Of a stretch of 64,000 nucleotides of DNA, positions 1-9,302 are shown piece after piece; positions within the stretch are counted from its first letter, which is position 1; each line of letters begins with the position of its first letter. The DNA is from Actinomyces slackii. GTDB taxonomy: Bacteria > Actinomycetota > Actinomycetes > Actinomycetales > Actinomycetaceae. Location of the stretch: assembly GCF_900637295.1 (NCBI RefSeq), contig NZ_LR134363.1, forward strand, positions 2,914,001 to 2,978,000, read 5' to 3'. The position numbers were made by a program, and so were the translations under genes. The notes under the pieces are model-generated. The model had not been told where the DNA came from and did not search any database. It saw only the letters and a program-made list of their open reading frames with translations.

Positions 1-999
1 CCAGTCGTTGCGGCCGTCGCCGCACTCCTGCTCGGACTGGTAGATCTTCAGCTCGGGGTGGCCGTGGTGGATGTGGGGCAGGGCGTGCTTGCCGGCCCAC
101 TGGAAGCCGACGCCGCCGATGCGCGGCCCCACCTGGGGGTCGGCCAGGATGGCCTCGACCAGGCTGTCATCGGCGCGCTCCATGGTGCCGAAGAAGACCT
201 CCACGCCGCGTGACTCCATGTGGGGGATGAGGTGGCGCAGGAATGAGATGAGCCCCTGGGGCGTCCAGGTGCAGGCGGGGAAGACCTGGTTGGAGTTGAA
301 CTCGTTCTGGGGCATGACCATGGAGATCTCGATGCCCCGCTCCCGGTAGGCGTCGATGAATGCCCCGAAGTAGCGCGCATAGGTCTCCAGGTTCTCCTCG
401 GTGAGGATGAAGCCGTCCTCGCCCTCGGCGATCTGGTTGTCGCGCGACAGTCCGTTGTCGAAGCGGGTCTGCGCGGCCAGGGGGTTGGGGGCGGCGCAGG
501 CGTAGTGGTTGTTGCGCTTCATCCAGGTGGGCGGGCACCACGGGGAGGCCCACAGCCGCAGCTCGGGCTGGTGGCCCTTGGCCGCCTTGATGTAGGGGAT
601 GAGGGTCTGCTCGTCGTGGGCCACGGAGAAGTGCTCCAGGGCATGGTCCCCGGGGGTCTCGTCGTAGGAGTACCAGTCGCGGGAGAAGTCGTTGGCCCCG
701 ATGGGCATGCGGCACACGGTCAGCCCCGCCCCGACGCCGGGGGCGAAGACCTCCCGCAGGATCGCCTCGCGATCCTGGGCCTCCAGGCGGCTCAGGGCGT
801 CCCATCCCAGCTCGTTGAAGCAGATCCCAAATCCCTCGATCTCCTGGGCGGGCTGGTCGAGCCGCAGGAAGGCGCCGGGGAAGGCATCCATCTCCGTGAT
901 GGTCACGGGGGTCTGCGCAGTGGTCCAGGGCGCGGCCTCGGTGGTGACCACCCAGGTGGGCTGAGCTTCGTCAGGGGATTGCGGGTTGGCGACGGGCAT
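1..999 (-). CDS. GH30-family glycoside hydrolase, C-terminus beyond window edge
   Basis: The frame is open from an ATG at 999 to base 1, so 333 codons are visible and the 3' end is missing. SD-like GGAGAC lies just upstream of the ATG. The protein shows glycosyl-hydrolase family 30 hallmarks: an N-terminal GFGICFNELGWDAL block, the WASPWCPPTWMK strand, NEF (residues PQNEFN) as the likely acid/base Glu, and SEQEC near the edge as the likely nucleophile Glu. GH30 enzymes cleave beta-glucosides, beta-xylosides or related glycans; the exact substrate cannot be read here. There is no signal peptide, so the enzyme is probably cytoplasmic and acts on imported oligosaccharides or glycosides. Confident for the family, not for the substrate. 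Confidence 0.85.
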   Translation of the reverse strand, partial: MPVANPQSPDEAQPTWVVTTEAAPWTTAQTPVTITEMDAFPGAFLRLDQPAQEIEGFGICFNELGWDALSRLEAQDREAILREVFAPGVGAGLTVCRMPIGANDFSRDWYSYDETPGDHALEHFSVAHDEQTLIPYIKAAKGHQPELRLWASPWCPPTWMKRNNHYACAAPNPLAAQTRFDNGLSRDNQIAEGEDGFILTEENLETYARYFGAFIDAYRERGIEISMVMPQNEFNSNQVFPACTWTPQGLISFLRHLIPHMESRGVEVFFGTMERADDSLVEAILADPQVGPRIGGVGFQWAGKHALPHIHHGHPELKIYQSEQECGDGRNDW

Positions 1000-1072
1000 G
1001 ATGTCTCCTCGCATCGTTGCGGCTCTCGCATGGCGGGCCCTGCTGCGTGCCCGCGGTGTCGAGCCTACCAGG

Positions 1073-1096
1073 CTTATCTACTATTCGCTAGGTAAG
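1073..1096. promoter_or_regulatory. Inverted repeat upstream of the GH30 gene, candidate operator
   Basis: The arms CTTATCTA (1073-1080) and TAGGTAAG (1089-1096) pair at 7 of 8 positions around an 8-base spacer, about 75-100 bases before the GH30 start codon. Size and position fit a repressor operator for a sugar-responsive regulator, but no regulator gene is in view. Inferred from symmetry only. Confidence 0.35.
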
Positions 1097-1136
1097 CGAG
1101 GGCCGCCCAAGCCCTTTGAGGCCTCGCGCACAAGGC

Positions 1137-1180
1137 GAACCCCCATGGGAGACCAGTGACCACATCTCCCATGGGGGTTC
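1137..1180. repeat. Perfect 16-bp inverted repeat, orphan hairpin
   Basis: GAACCCCCATGGGAGA (1137-1152) and its exact reverse complement (1165-1180) flank a 12-base loop. No gene ends immediately beside it on either strand: the GH30 gene starts at 999 and reads away. It may be a terminator for a lost gene or an intergenic repeat. The rest of 1100-1500 shows no convincing gene. Confidence 0.5.
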
Positions 1181-1501
1181 GGCAGGAGCGAAGGACCGTG
1201 TCGGCTCGGGTCCGGCCCGGGTCCGGCTCACGCTCAGCGCCGACGGCGTCCGAGAAGCTCGCGCACCACGATCATCAGGACCTGCCCCAGGCCGAGCCGG
1301 TGCTCGGAGTCGAGGTCACCGGTTCGGTGCCACGACGGGGGCGGCTCCTCCAAGGACGATGTTGCAGCGCTCATGAGCGCAGCCTACGCAGGCCGTCATG
1401 ACGCAGGTCACCACCATATGGAGGAGCATCACGATTCGGTCATCCTCCCCGGGCAGTAGTCGCACTCCACCCAATGACGCCGCCCTGGCACCGGCAACCT
1501 G

Positions 1502-1546
1502 AACGCCAGGTGGCCCACCCCGATCCGGGGTGGGCCACCTGGCGTT
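1502..1546 (-). terminator. Long GC-rich palindrome, terminator of the surface protein gene
   Basis: Near-perfect palindrome centred on GATC (about 1524), with arms of roughly 21 bases, 43 bases past the stop of the LANTG protein gene. A very stable hairpin but without a clear U-tract, as is common in high-GC actinobacteria. Confidence 0.7.
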
Positions 1547-1588
1547 GTTCATGCCGCGATCAGCGGCAACGCTCACTCAGCGTGGGCA

Positions 1589-3361
1589 TCAGGCCTTGCG
1601 ACGGCGGGACAGCGCGAGGGCGCCCCCACCCAGGCCCAGGCCGACCAGCACGACCAGGGCGGCCACGTCGGCACCGGTGTTCGCCAGAGGCGGCGAGCCG
1701 GGCTTGTTCGGGGTCCCCGGAGCACCGGGGGTGCTGGGGCTGCCGGGCGTGCCCGTCGGAGGAGCGGTCTCCGGGGGAACGGTCGCCGGCGGGCCGGCGG
1801 TCTCCGGAGGAGCGGTCGTCGTCGGCGGGGCCGTGGTCGGCGGGGTGGTCGCCGGCGGGGTGCTGACCGCCTTGTTGGTCAGGCTCACGCTGGTGACAAC
1901 CTGGTCGCCAATGGTGAAGGTGTTGGTCTCCTTGCCGTCGACGACGAAGACCGGGGTCCCCCACTCGTAGCCCTCAGCGGCGGGCTCGGCCTTGGAGACG
2001 TCCTCGGAGAGGGTCACGGTGGTGCCCTTGGGCAGAGTGCCCTCGAACTGGGTGGTCTCACCGGGCTTGACAGTCATCGTGGCGGTGCCGGTGCGGCCCT
2101 CGCCCTCGGGCTTGGTGCCCTCGGGCGCGGTCCAGCCGGGGTAGGTGGAGGCGGCCGCGGGCAGCTCGTAGGCGACCTCCACCGGGAAGGAGGTGCCAGC
2201 GGCCTTGTCGGCGGCGTCGCCCTCAACGGCCTTGGTCACGGAGAAGCTGCCGAAGCCGGGCTCCATCTGGACGTTGATGTCGAAGTACTGCACATAGGCC
2301 TGCTGGTTCTCAGAACTGAGGTCAGTGCCGTTCATCGTCACCGAGTTGTTGTAGGTCGAGCCCTTGACGGCCTTGCCGCCGGCGAAGGTGACCGGGTACT
2401 CGATGGTGAAGTTGTCACCGTTGTTGAAGGGGCCGGTGACCTCGATGGTGGCGGTACGGCCGTCACCGGAGATGGTGGTCTTGAGGTCGTAGTCGCCGTG
2501 CTCGGTGGTGGCGTCAGCCCCGGAGGCGTCGGTCAGGCGCACGCCCGGCCCGTCGCCGTTGCGCTTGTTGAGGGTCCAACGGGTCAGGTCGGAGTTGAAG
2601 TCCATGCCCTCGCCGAGGGTGTCGGTGAAGGTGATGGTCTGGCGGTTGGAGCCGGTGAAGGTCGTGCCCAGCTTGCCACCGGTGGTCTCGTTGGCACCGA
2701 AGTTAATGCCCCAGGTCAGCTCGGAGTAGTCGTTGTAGAAGCTGGAGGACCACTTGTAGAGCTCCCACTGGGACGGGTTGGGGGTGCCGATGCCGCCCTC
2801 GCCGGGCAGATCCACCGAGGCGATGCCGTTGGCGGTGATGTCCGCGGTCTTGGAGGTGGTGGACTCGACGATGGACAGCATGGCCGAGCCACTGCCGCGG
2901 AAGTTGTGGAATCCGGCGTTGCGCAGCTCCTCGACCTTGCCGTTGAAGGTGCAGGTGATGTCCTTGGCCGTCAGCTCGCAGGTGCCGACCTCGACCTCGG
3001 TGCCGTTGTGGTCAACGGTCATGGGCTTGGAGGCGGGGACCTGGAGGTTCTGGAAGTATGTGCCCAGGTTGATGGTGAAGGAGTCACCGCTCTTGAGCTC
3101 CGTACTGGAGGCGTCCCAGTCGAAGTTCAGGCGGGCGTGGTCGTAGTAGGTGAGGGCGCCCTCCCGATCCACATTGTTACCGTCGACCCGTGTCAAAGTC
3201 ATGTTGGTAACTGTGATGCCCTGGTTCTCATCGGCTTGCGCCGGGGCGGTCACCAGGGGGGCGATGGCGGCCAGCATGAGGGTGAGAATGGCAGCGATTC
3301 CTGCGCCCGCTCCTCGGACGAGGGGTGGACGAGACGCGGTGCCCGTTGAAACTGTGTTCAT
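1589..3361 (-). CDS. LPXTG-type (LANTG) cell-wall-anchored surface protein with DUF5979-like domain
   Basis: 590 residues from the ATG at 3361; GGAGAT lies 3 bases upstream, so I reject the longer open frame to 3430. Order: signal peptide with a hydrophobic core ending in PAQA (about residues 1-43); an adhesin-like beta-rich region (about 45-370) resembling the Ig-fold ligand-binding regions of Gram-positive adhesins; a DUF5979-like domain (about 375-500, beginning near FSVTKAVEG); a Pro/Thr/Gly-rich wall-spanning stretch; LANTG, a hydrophobic helix and an RRRK tail. LANTG is a permitted variant of the sortase signal. No sortase or pilin gene is adjacent, so it is probably anchored by a housekeeping sortase. 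Likely a surface adhesin; ligand unknown. Confidence 0.88.
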   Translation of the reverse strand: MNTVSTGTASRPPLVRGAGAGIAAILTLMLAAIAPLVTAPAQADENQGITVTNMTLTRVDGNNVDREGALTYYDHARLNFDWDASSTELKSGDSFTINLGTYFQNLQVPASKPMTVDHNGTEVEVGTCELTAKDITCTFNGKVEELRNAGFHNFRGSGSAMLSIVESTTSKTADITANGIASVDLPGEGGIGTPNPSQWELYKWSSSFYNDYSELTWGINFGANETTGGKLGTTFTGSNRQTITFTDTLGEGMDFNSDLTRWTLNKRNGDGPGVRLTDASGADATTEHGDYDLKTTISGDGRTATIEVTGPFNNGDNFTIEYPVTFAGGKAVKGSTYNNSVTMNGTDLSSENQQAYVQYFDINVQMEPGFGSFSVTKAVEGDAADKAAGTSFPVEVAYELPAAASTYPGWTAPEGTKPEGEGRTGTATMTVKPGETTQFEGTLPKGTTVTLSEDVSKAEPAAEGYEWGTPVFVVDGKETNTFTIGDQVVTSVSLTNKAVSTPPATTPPTTAPPTTTAPPETAGPPATVPPETAPPTGTPGSPSTPGAPGTPNKPGSPPLANTGADVAALVVLVGLGLGGGALALSRRRKA

Positions 3362-3705
3362 GGGATCTCCGAGTTCTAGGCTTCGTAGAGACGTGGTCAG
3401 GGGTGGTCCCCCGTCGCCCACGGAGCACACCGATCCGCCAGCAGCCGGACGGGCAGTGACGCCTCCGTGACCTTCGTGACCACTCTGTCACACTTGCCAG
3501 GGTTTTCGGCAGTGCCTGAAAGCGACAGGCTGTATCTCACAATCTCACAGCCGCCCCTTAGGCAGGTTCCTCCACGAGGCACATCCTGACCGTGCCGGAC
3601 TCAACCACGCCGTCCTGAAGAATGCGCGTGACGAAACCGCTCATGACCTGCACTGATGCAGATGCGTACACCATTATCCCGAGTCATGGACACCCACGCG
3701 CCCCA
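3362..3705. other. Intergenic stretch upstream of the surface protein gene
   Basis: I see no convincing gene. It must contain the promoter of the LANTG protein gene and possibly the end of the small truncated frame next to the ATPase. Open frames here are overlapping shadows with no family resemblance. Confidence 0.5.
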
Positions 3706-3957
3706 TCATTGCCTCAGGGTCCCCGGCAGGTGCCTCCCTGCGCGCAGACATGCCGGCAACACGCCCGAGAAGCCCCTGGTGGGCACGCCTCCCCATGCGC
3801 GTCGCATCCTCCGCCCCGCCAAGACGCAGCACATGTCCGGGAAACCCTCAGGCACCGTCCACCGGAATGCCGGGTCTCGGGTCCAGTCCAAGTGGTGGCG
3901 AAGATCGGCCCAGGCCTCATCAACGCTGATCGTGATCGCGGCGCCCTGGGGCTCCAC
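3706..3957 (-). pseudogene. Short frame coupled to the AAA ATPase, probable truncated partner gene
   Basis: A GTG at 3957 lies 2 bases after the ATPase stop, with AGAGGG about 7 bases upstream inside the end of the ATPase gene: classic translational coupling. The first 45 or so residues look like genuine protein (acidic, Trp- and His-containing, EAWADLRHHLDW). The remainder is Arg/Gly-rich and reads like out-of-frame high-GC sequence, ending after 83 codons. I infer that a longer partner protein was truncated or frameshifted here. No family recognised. Confidence 0.4.
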
Positions 3958-3959
3958 GC

Positions 3960-5243
3960 TCAGACCCTCTCATCCAGGAGCGTCTCCACCAGAGGGTGGA
4001 CGCCGTACCAGTCCACCTCCCCGTTGCGATAGCACAGCACGTATCCCAGCGCCTGAAGGGCCCGGGCCTCAGGCACCTGAGCGCGCGGGACGCTCAGCTG
4101 CTGAGCCTCCTTGACCTGCCTGAGGATCTCCCACTGCTCCCGCGAGAGCGCCACCGCCGCCTGAGAGCGCATCTGCCGCTCAACCTGGTCAACCTCCTGA
4201 GCACTGACTGGCAGCGCCCCGTCCTTGAGCAGGAGTGCCGAGACCAGCCGGAAGAGCTCCCTGAACTGCCCACCCGAGGACCGGATCACCCGGTCCACCT
4301 CCGTTCCCAGGAGCCGCTCCAGATCGCCGCCTGGCGCGCGCTTAACCAGTACCTCGCGCAGCAAGTCGATGCCCTCGCGACAGTCGCTGCCGTTCCGCTC
4401 GCGCACCTTGACGTTGAGCACGGGCCAGATCGGACTGTCCCAGCCCACAGGCTTGGCGTAGATGGGCACCGTGTAGACCACGTGCATCCCGGGAAGCGAC
4501 AGCTCGGAGGCGTGGACTGAGAACAGTGACTCCACCGAGTCGCGCACCTCGTCGAAAGGGGCTGCCCTGCCACGGAAGTGGTCGATCGAGTCGACGACGA
4601 AGACCGGGACCCGTCCTCCGGGCATCTCACCGACCACGGCGCTGAAGAACTCATGGACCTCCTGCCGGAAAGTCCTTCGATTGGACTCCAGTGCCTGCCG
4701 AACCTGGGCCCGGAAGGTCTCGTCCTCACGAAGTGCCGCTCTGATATCCAGGGACACCGATCCGGGGTTGAAGGCAGCACTGGCATCGACGGTGAGCTTG
4801 AGGCGCTCCAGGAGCCCCTCCATGCGCTCCGCCAGCTTCTGCTTGGGGATACCCGCGCCCTCGCAATTGGCCACGAAACCGGCAGCCAGCCCGATGAGGA
4901 AGGACCCGCTGTCAAGGGGAAGCTCGGGGTTGAAGTAGTCCTCAATGTTGAGATAGACGGGAACGTAGGCCTCGGCGTCGAGCTCACGGCACAGCCGCAG
5001 CAACTCGGTGGTCTTGCCTGCTCCCCGGTAGCCCGAGAGCAACTGCACCGAGCCTCCGGTGGTGAAGTCGATGGCGGTGGCGATCTCACGGACCAGGTCA
5101 GGGCCCGCCGGGCCGTCGGGCTGGTCGTAGATGGGCACGTAGCACTGCTCGTACTCCTCCTGCCCCGAGACCAACTGCGCCCCCTGGTGGAGGTTGACGG
5201 CCCGGTAGAAGGCCTTGCGGTACTCCCGATCGGTGTCAGCCAT
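3960..5243 (-). CDS. AAA-type P-loop ATPase, stand-alone
   Basis: 427 residues from the ATG at 5243. Walker A is GYRGAGKTTE (about residues 67-76). Walker B is VFVVDSID (about residues 215-222), followed by an arginine-containing FRGRAAPF loop. The C-terminal part (about 340-427) is helical and reads like a winged-helix or AAA-lid region. The layout recalls STAND/AAA_16-type ATPases often found in defence or signalling operons. No effector domain is present, and the coupled downstream frame (3957 to 3706) is short, so any two-gene system is probably broken. Function not assigned. Confidence 0.75.
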   Translation of the reverse strand: MADTDREYRKAFYRAVNLHQGAQLVSGQEEYEQCYVPIYDQPDGPAGPDLVREIATAIDFTTGGSVQLLSGYRGAGKTTELLRLCRELDAEAYVPVYLNIEDYFNPELPLDSGSFLIGLAAGFVANCEGAGIPKQKLAERMEGLLERLKLTVDASAAFNPGSVSLDIRAALREDETFRAQVRQALESNRRTFRQEVHEFFSAVVGEMPGGRVPVFVVDSIDHFRGRAAPFDEVRDSVESLFSVHASELSLPGMHVVYTVPIYAKPVGWDSPIWPVLNVKVRERNGSDCREGIDLLREVLVKRAPGGDLERLLGTEVDRVIRSSGGQFRELFRLVSALLLKDGALPVSAQEVDQVERQMRSQAAVALSREQWEILRQVKEAQQLSVPRAQVPEARALQALGYVLCYRNGEVDWYGVHPLVETLLDERV

Positions 5244-5319
5244 GGAGCCCAATCTATGCCTGCAGTCATTGGCGAGGAGGGCCCATGCCTACAGGCCCGC
5301 TCCCCGCCCGGGCCGGGAC

Positions 5320-6819
5320 TCAGCCCTCCAGGCGCAGGAGGTCCTCCACGGTCTCAGGCCGCAGCACCCAGCCCTGCTCCCCCTCGCGCACCCAGGCCAC
5401 GCCGGGGCGGGTGAAGAGGTTGTAGTTCATGGCCATGGAGCGCCCGTAGGCGCCGGTCGCCGGAACCGCCAGCACATCGCCGATGGCCAGGTCGGCGGGC
5501 AGGTCCACGTCGCGCACGACGATGTCCCCGCTCTCGCAGTGCTTGCCCACCACGCGCGAGCGCACCAGACCGGCCTGGGGGTCGGGCAGGCGGTTGGCCA
5601 CCAGGGCCGTGTAGGCCGCCCCGTAGAGGGCCGGGCGCAGGTTGTCCGACATGCCGCCATCCACGCTCACGTAGAGGCGGGCGGTCCCCTCCCCCAGCTC
5701 GACGCGCTTGAGGCCGGTCACCGTGTACAGCGTGACCTGCGACGGCCCGGCGATGGAGCGCCCGGGCTCCACCGAGACATACGGGGGCTCATCGCCCAGC
5801 TCCTCGCATACGCGCCGCACCACGCCCGCCAGGGCGCGGGCCAACGTCGCAGGCGACGGCGCGGGCGCATCGGCGCCGGTGTAGGCGATGCCGAGCCCTC
5901 CGCCCAGGTCGATCTCCGGGCACAGCCAGCCGGTGTCCGCGGCGACCTCGTGCCGCAGGCGCAGCACGGCCTCGGCGGCGGCCTCGAATCCCGCCGGGTC
6001 GGCGATCTGGGAGCCGATATGCGAGTGCAGGCCCCGCAGCTCCAGCTCGGGCGCGGCGATGATCGCATCGATGGCGGCGCGGGCGGCGCCGCTGTGGATG
6101 GACAGCCCGAACTTCTGATCCTCATGGGCCGTGGAGATGAACTCGTGGCCACCGGCGTGGATACCGGTGGTCAGGCGCACCATGAGGGCCGCCCGCTCGT
6201 CGGGGGCGTAGATGCCCTCGGTCCTCAGGCGGCGCACGGCGGCGACGGCGTGGTCGATCTCCTCGGGGGAGTCGATGACGACGTGCCCCAGCCGGTGCGC
6301 CAGCGCGACGCCGACCTCGGCCTCGGTCTTGCCGTTGCCGTGCAGGCCCAGGCGGGAGGGCGGGAAGTCGGGTGCGTCGTCATCGCCCTTCAGTGCGGCC
6401 AGGCCGACGGCGAGCTCCACGCGCGAGGCGGTGTCGATGCCCAGGCCCTCCTCCAGGGCGATGCGGGCCACCCGGGTGGTCAGGAAGGCCTTGCCGGCGT
6501 AGAAGGCGCCGCCGCCCCTCATGCCGTAGCCCTCCCAGAACTCCTCGGCCATGGTGGCGGCCCAGGTGGCGGCGCGCCCGCGGAAGTCGGCCTCGTCCAT
6601 GACGTAGACCGGCGCGGGGGCCTGCTTCAGGATGGCTGAGACGGCTCGCCCGCCGATCTCCAGCTCACCGTCGCCGGTGCGCCGCGCCGTCGTCGGCCAC
6701 AGGTCGGGGCGGTCGGCCGGCTCGGGGCAGGCCAGGTCCCCCAGCGGGGCCTCGCCGGCGGGAACGCTCAGGGCCTGAGGCCCCGTGCTCGCTGCGCTCA
6801 CAGCGCTCACAGCGCTCAC
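5320..6819 (-). CDS. lysA: Diaminopimelate decarboxylase
   Basis: PLP enzyme of fold type III that decarboxylates meso-diaminopimelate to L-lysine, the last step of lysine synthesis. 499 residues if started at the GTG at 6819, which overlaps the argS stop by 4 bases (GTGA). Three tandem GTGAGCGCT units give three in-frame GTG codons, so the exact start is uncertain. Visible signatures: the PLP-lysine region [10 protein letters not shown], the HSHIGSQI strand, the LGGGLGI phosphate-binding glycine loop, EPGRSI, and KHCESGD with the catalytic cysteine near the C-terminus. Co-transcribed behind argS, a pairing common in actinobacteria. Confidence 0.95.
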   Translation of the reverse strand: MSAVSAVSAASTGPQALSVPAGEAPLGDLACPEPADRPDLWPTTARRTGDGELEIGGRAVSAILKQAPAPVYVMDEADFRGRAATWAATMAEEFWEGYGMRGGGAFYAGKAFLTTRVARIALEEGLGIDTASRVELAVGLAALKGDDDAPDFPPSRLGLHGNGKTEAEVGVALAHRLGHVVIDSPEEIDHAVAAVRRLRTEGIYAPDERAALMVRLTTGIHAGGHEFISTAHEDQKFGLSIHSGAARAAIDAIIAAPELELRGLHSHIGSQIADPAGFEAAAEAVLRLRHEVAADTGWLCPEIDLGGGLGIAYTGADAPAPSPATLARALAGVVRRVCEELGDEPPYVSVEPGRSIAGPSQVTLYTVTGLKRVELGEGTARLYVSVDGGMSDNLRPALYGAAYTALVANRLPDPQAGLVRSRVVGKHCESGDIVVRDVDLPADLAIGDVLAVPATGAYGRSMAMNYNLFTRPGVAWVREGEQGWVLRPETVEDLLRLEG

Positions 6820-8492
6820 ATCCTCTCCGGGGCGCTGACGCCCAGCAGGTCCAGGCCGTTGGCCAGGACCTGGCCCACGGCGTCGTTGAGCCACAGGCGC
6901 GCCACATGCCCCGGGGTGACGGCATCGTCCCCGCGCGGGGTCACGCGCGTGGAGCCGTACCAGGTGTGGTAGGCCGCGGCCAGGGACTCCAGGTAGCGGG
7001 CCACCCGGTGCTGCTCGCGCAGCCCGGCGGCCTGGGCGACCGTGGCCGGGTACTGGGCCAGGACCCCCAGGAGGGCGGAGTCGGCCGGGTCGTCGAGGGC
7101 CGCAGGGTCGAATCCGGCATCCCGGCTCACCCCGTGCTCGGCGGCGTTGCGCGCCACGCTGCAGGTGCGGGCGTGGGCGTACTGGACGTAGTAGACGGGG
7201 TTGTCGTTGCTGGAGGAGGCCAGGAGGTCCAGGTCGATGTCGATCGTGGAGTCCATGGAGGAGCGGGCCAGGGCGTAGCGGGCGGCGTCCACGCCCACGG
7301 CTTCCACCAGGTCCTCCATGGTGACGATCGTGCCGGCCCTCTTGGACATGCGCACCGGGGCCCCGTCCTTCACGAGGTTGACGAACTGGCCGATGATGAT
7401 CTGCATGTTGACCTCGGGGGTGTCCCCGAAGGCTGCGCACATGGCCATCATGCGGCCCACGTAGCCGTGGTGGTCGGCGCCGAGCAGGTAGATGGCGCAG
7501 TCGGCGCCGCGCTCGCGCTTGTCCAGGAAGTAGGCCAGGTCCGCGGCGAAGTAGGCGGCGTTGCCGTCGGACTTGATGAGCACGCGGTCCTTGTCATCCC
7601 CGAAGTCGGTGGTGCGCAGCCAGATCGCGCCCTCATGGTCGTAGATGGCGCCGCGCTCGCGCAGCTTGGCGATCGCCCGGTCCACGGCCCCGGAGGTGTG
7701 CAGGGAGTCCTCGTGGAAGAAGACGTCGAAGTCCGAGCGGAAGGCGTGCAGCTCGGCCTTGATGGAGTCGAACATGAGAGCCACGCCCCCGGCGCGGAAG
7801 ACCTCGGCGGCCTCGGCGTCCGGCAGGCCGGCGGGGTCGGGGCGGCCGGCGGCGGCCTCGTCGGCGGTCACGCGCGCGGCGATCTCAGCGATGTACGCGC
7901 CGCCGTAGCCGTTCTCCGGGGTCGCCTGCCCGCGGGCCGAGGCGAGCAGGGAGTTGGCGAAGTGGTCGATCTGGCCGCCGTGGTCGTTGAAGTAGTACTC
8001 GCGGGTGACCCTCGCCCCGCAGGCGGCCAGGATGCGGGCCAGGGAGTCGCCGACGGCGGCCCAGCGGGCCCCGCCCAGGTGGACCGGGCCGGTGGGGTTG
8101 GCCGAGACGTACTCGAGGTTGATGTGCTGGCCGCTCAGGGAGTCGTTGCGCCCGTAGGCCCGGCCGGCCTCCACGACGCTGCGGGCGAGCTCGCCGGCGC
8201 TGGCGGCGTCCAGGCGGATGTTGAGGAATCCGGGCCCGGCGATCTCCACCGAGGCGACGCCGTCGACCTCGGCCAGGCGGGGGCTGAGCAGCTCGGCCAG
8301 GGCGCGCGGGTTGGTGCCCGCCCTCTTGGCCAGCTGCATGGCGACATTGGTGGCCCAGTCGCCGTGGTCGCGGTTGCGGGGGCGCTCCACGCGAGGCTCG
8401 GGGATCTCGGCCTCGGGCAGGCTCAGGGAGCCCTCGGCGCAGGCCTGGCTCAGAACGGTGCGGATTGCTGCGGAGAGCTCTTCTGGGGTCAC
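6816..8492 (-). CDS. argS: Arginyl-tRNA synthetase
   Basis: Class I aminoacyl-tRNA synthetase charging tRNA-Arg, 558 residues, normal length. An N-terminal Add1 domain (about 1-95) is followed by [14 protein letters not shown] (the HIGH-equivalent), the Rossmann core, MSKRAGT (the KMSKS-equivalent, about residue 385) and the DALR anticodon-binding domain ending in the last 130 residues. It follows the siderophore ABC operon by 51 bases and overlaps lysA by 4 bases. Confidence 0.96.
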   Translation of the reverse strand: MTPEELSAAIRTVLSQACAEGSLSLPEAEIPEPRVERPRNRDHGDWATNVAMQLAKRAGTNPRALAELLSPRLAEVDGVASVEIAGPGFLNIRLDAASAGELARSVVEAGRAYGRNDSLSGQHINLEYVSANPTGPVHLGGARWAAVGDSLARILAACGARVTREYYFNDHGGQIDHFANSLLASARGQATPENGYGGAYIAEIAARVTADEAAAGRPDPAGLPDAEAAEVFRAGGVALMFDSIKAELHAFRSDFDVFFHEDSLHTSGAVDRAIAKLRERGAIYDHEGAIWLRTTDFGDDKDRVLIKSDGNAAYFAADLAYFLDKRERGADCAIYLLGADHHGYVGRMMAMCAAFGDTPEVNMQIIIGQFVNLVKDGAPVRMSKRAGTIVTMEDLVEAVGVDAARYALARSSMDSTIDIDLDLLASSSNDNPVYYVQYAHARTCSVARNAAEHGVSRDAGFDPAALDDPADSALLGVLAQYPATVAQAAGLREQHRVARYLESLAAAYHTWYGSTRVTPRGDDAVTPGHVARLWLNDAVGQVLANGLDLLGVSAPERM

Positions 8493-8543
8493 GGCGCCAC
8501 CCTACCGGAGAGCGGCGCCGGCGCATCCGCGCGTCTCAGCGGC

Positions 8544-9302
8544 TCAGGCGTAGTACATGGCCACTCGCCGCCCGTCGAGCTCGTGGATGGGGATGGCCCA
8601 GCCGTAGATCGTCTCCAGCACGGCCGTGTCCATGATCTCCTCGGGGCTGCCGTGAGCGGCGATGGCGCCGTCACGCAGGGCCAGGATCGAGTCCGCCCAG
8701 CAGGAGGCGTAGTTGACGTCGTGCAGGACGACGACGATGGTGCGCCCTAGCTCGTCGGCGGCAGCGCGCAGCCGGCGCATCATGGCGGTGGCATGGGTCA
8801 TGTCCAGGTTGTTGAGGGGCTCGTCGAGCAGCACGTAGGGCGTGTCCTGGGCCAGGACCATGGCCACGAAGGCCCGCTGGCGCTGACCTCCGCTCATCTC
8901 ATCGAGGCGCCGCTCGGCCAGGTCGTCCAGATCCATCCAGGAGATGGCCTTGGCCACGGCATCGCGGTCGGCCCGGGAGGGGCGGCCCCCGTTGTGGGGG
9001 AAGCGGCCGAAGGACACCAGGTCGCGCACCGTCAGGCGCACCGCCAGGTGCGTGTCCTGGCGCAGGACGGCCATGGTGCGGGCCAGCTCGCGGGTATCGG
9101 CCCGGGTGACGTCCAGGCCCGCCACGCTGACGGTGCCGGCGTCGGCGCCCAGCAGGCGGGCGATGATGGACAGCAGGGTGGACTTGCCCGCGCCGTTGGG
9201 GCCGATCAGGCAGGTGATCCCGCCGGCGGGCAGGTCGACGGTGACGTCGTCGAGGACCAGTGAGCGCCCGTAGCTCTTGGAGACGCGGTTGATGGAGATC
9301 AC
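8544..9302 (-). CDS. Iron-siderophore ABC transporter ATP-binding protein
   Basis: 252 residues from a GTG at 9302 that overlaps the upstream permease stop by 4 bases; longer open frames toward 9716 are shadows of the permease gene. Walker A GPNGAGKST, signature MSGGQRQRA, Walker B VLLDEP and the switch histidine in VVVLHD are all intact. FecE/FhuC/YclP-like. It powers ferric-siderophore uptake with the two FecCD-type permeases upstream. Last gene of the import operon. Confidence 0.94.
   Translation of the reverse strand: MISINRVSKSYGRSLVLDDVTVDLPAGGITCLIGPNGAGKSTLLSIIARLLGADAGTVSVAGLDVTRADTRELARTMAVLRQDTHLAVRLTVRDLVSFGRFPHNGGRPSRADRDAVAKAISWMDLDDLAERRLDEMSGGQRQRAFVAMVLAQDTPYVLLDEPLNNLDMTHATAMMRRLRAAADELGRTIVVVLHDVNYASCWADSILALRDGAIAAHGSPEEIMDTAVLETIYGWAIPIHELDGRRVAMYYA

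Noticed and set aside
2498-3349. A 283-codon plus-strand frame opposite the surface protein gene
   Set aside because: It is antisense to a gene with signal peptide, domain and LANTG end, has a low-complexity Gly/Val-rich sequence and no family resemblance.
5320-7440. A 706-codon frame extending lysA far upstream
   Set aside because: The extra residues are Arg/Pro/Gly-rich shadow of argS; lysA starts at the GTG overlapping the argS stop.
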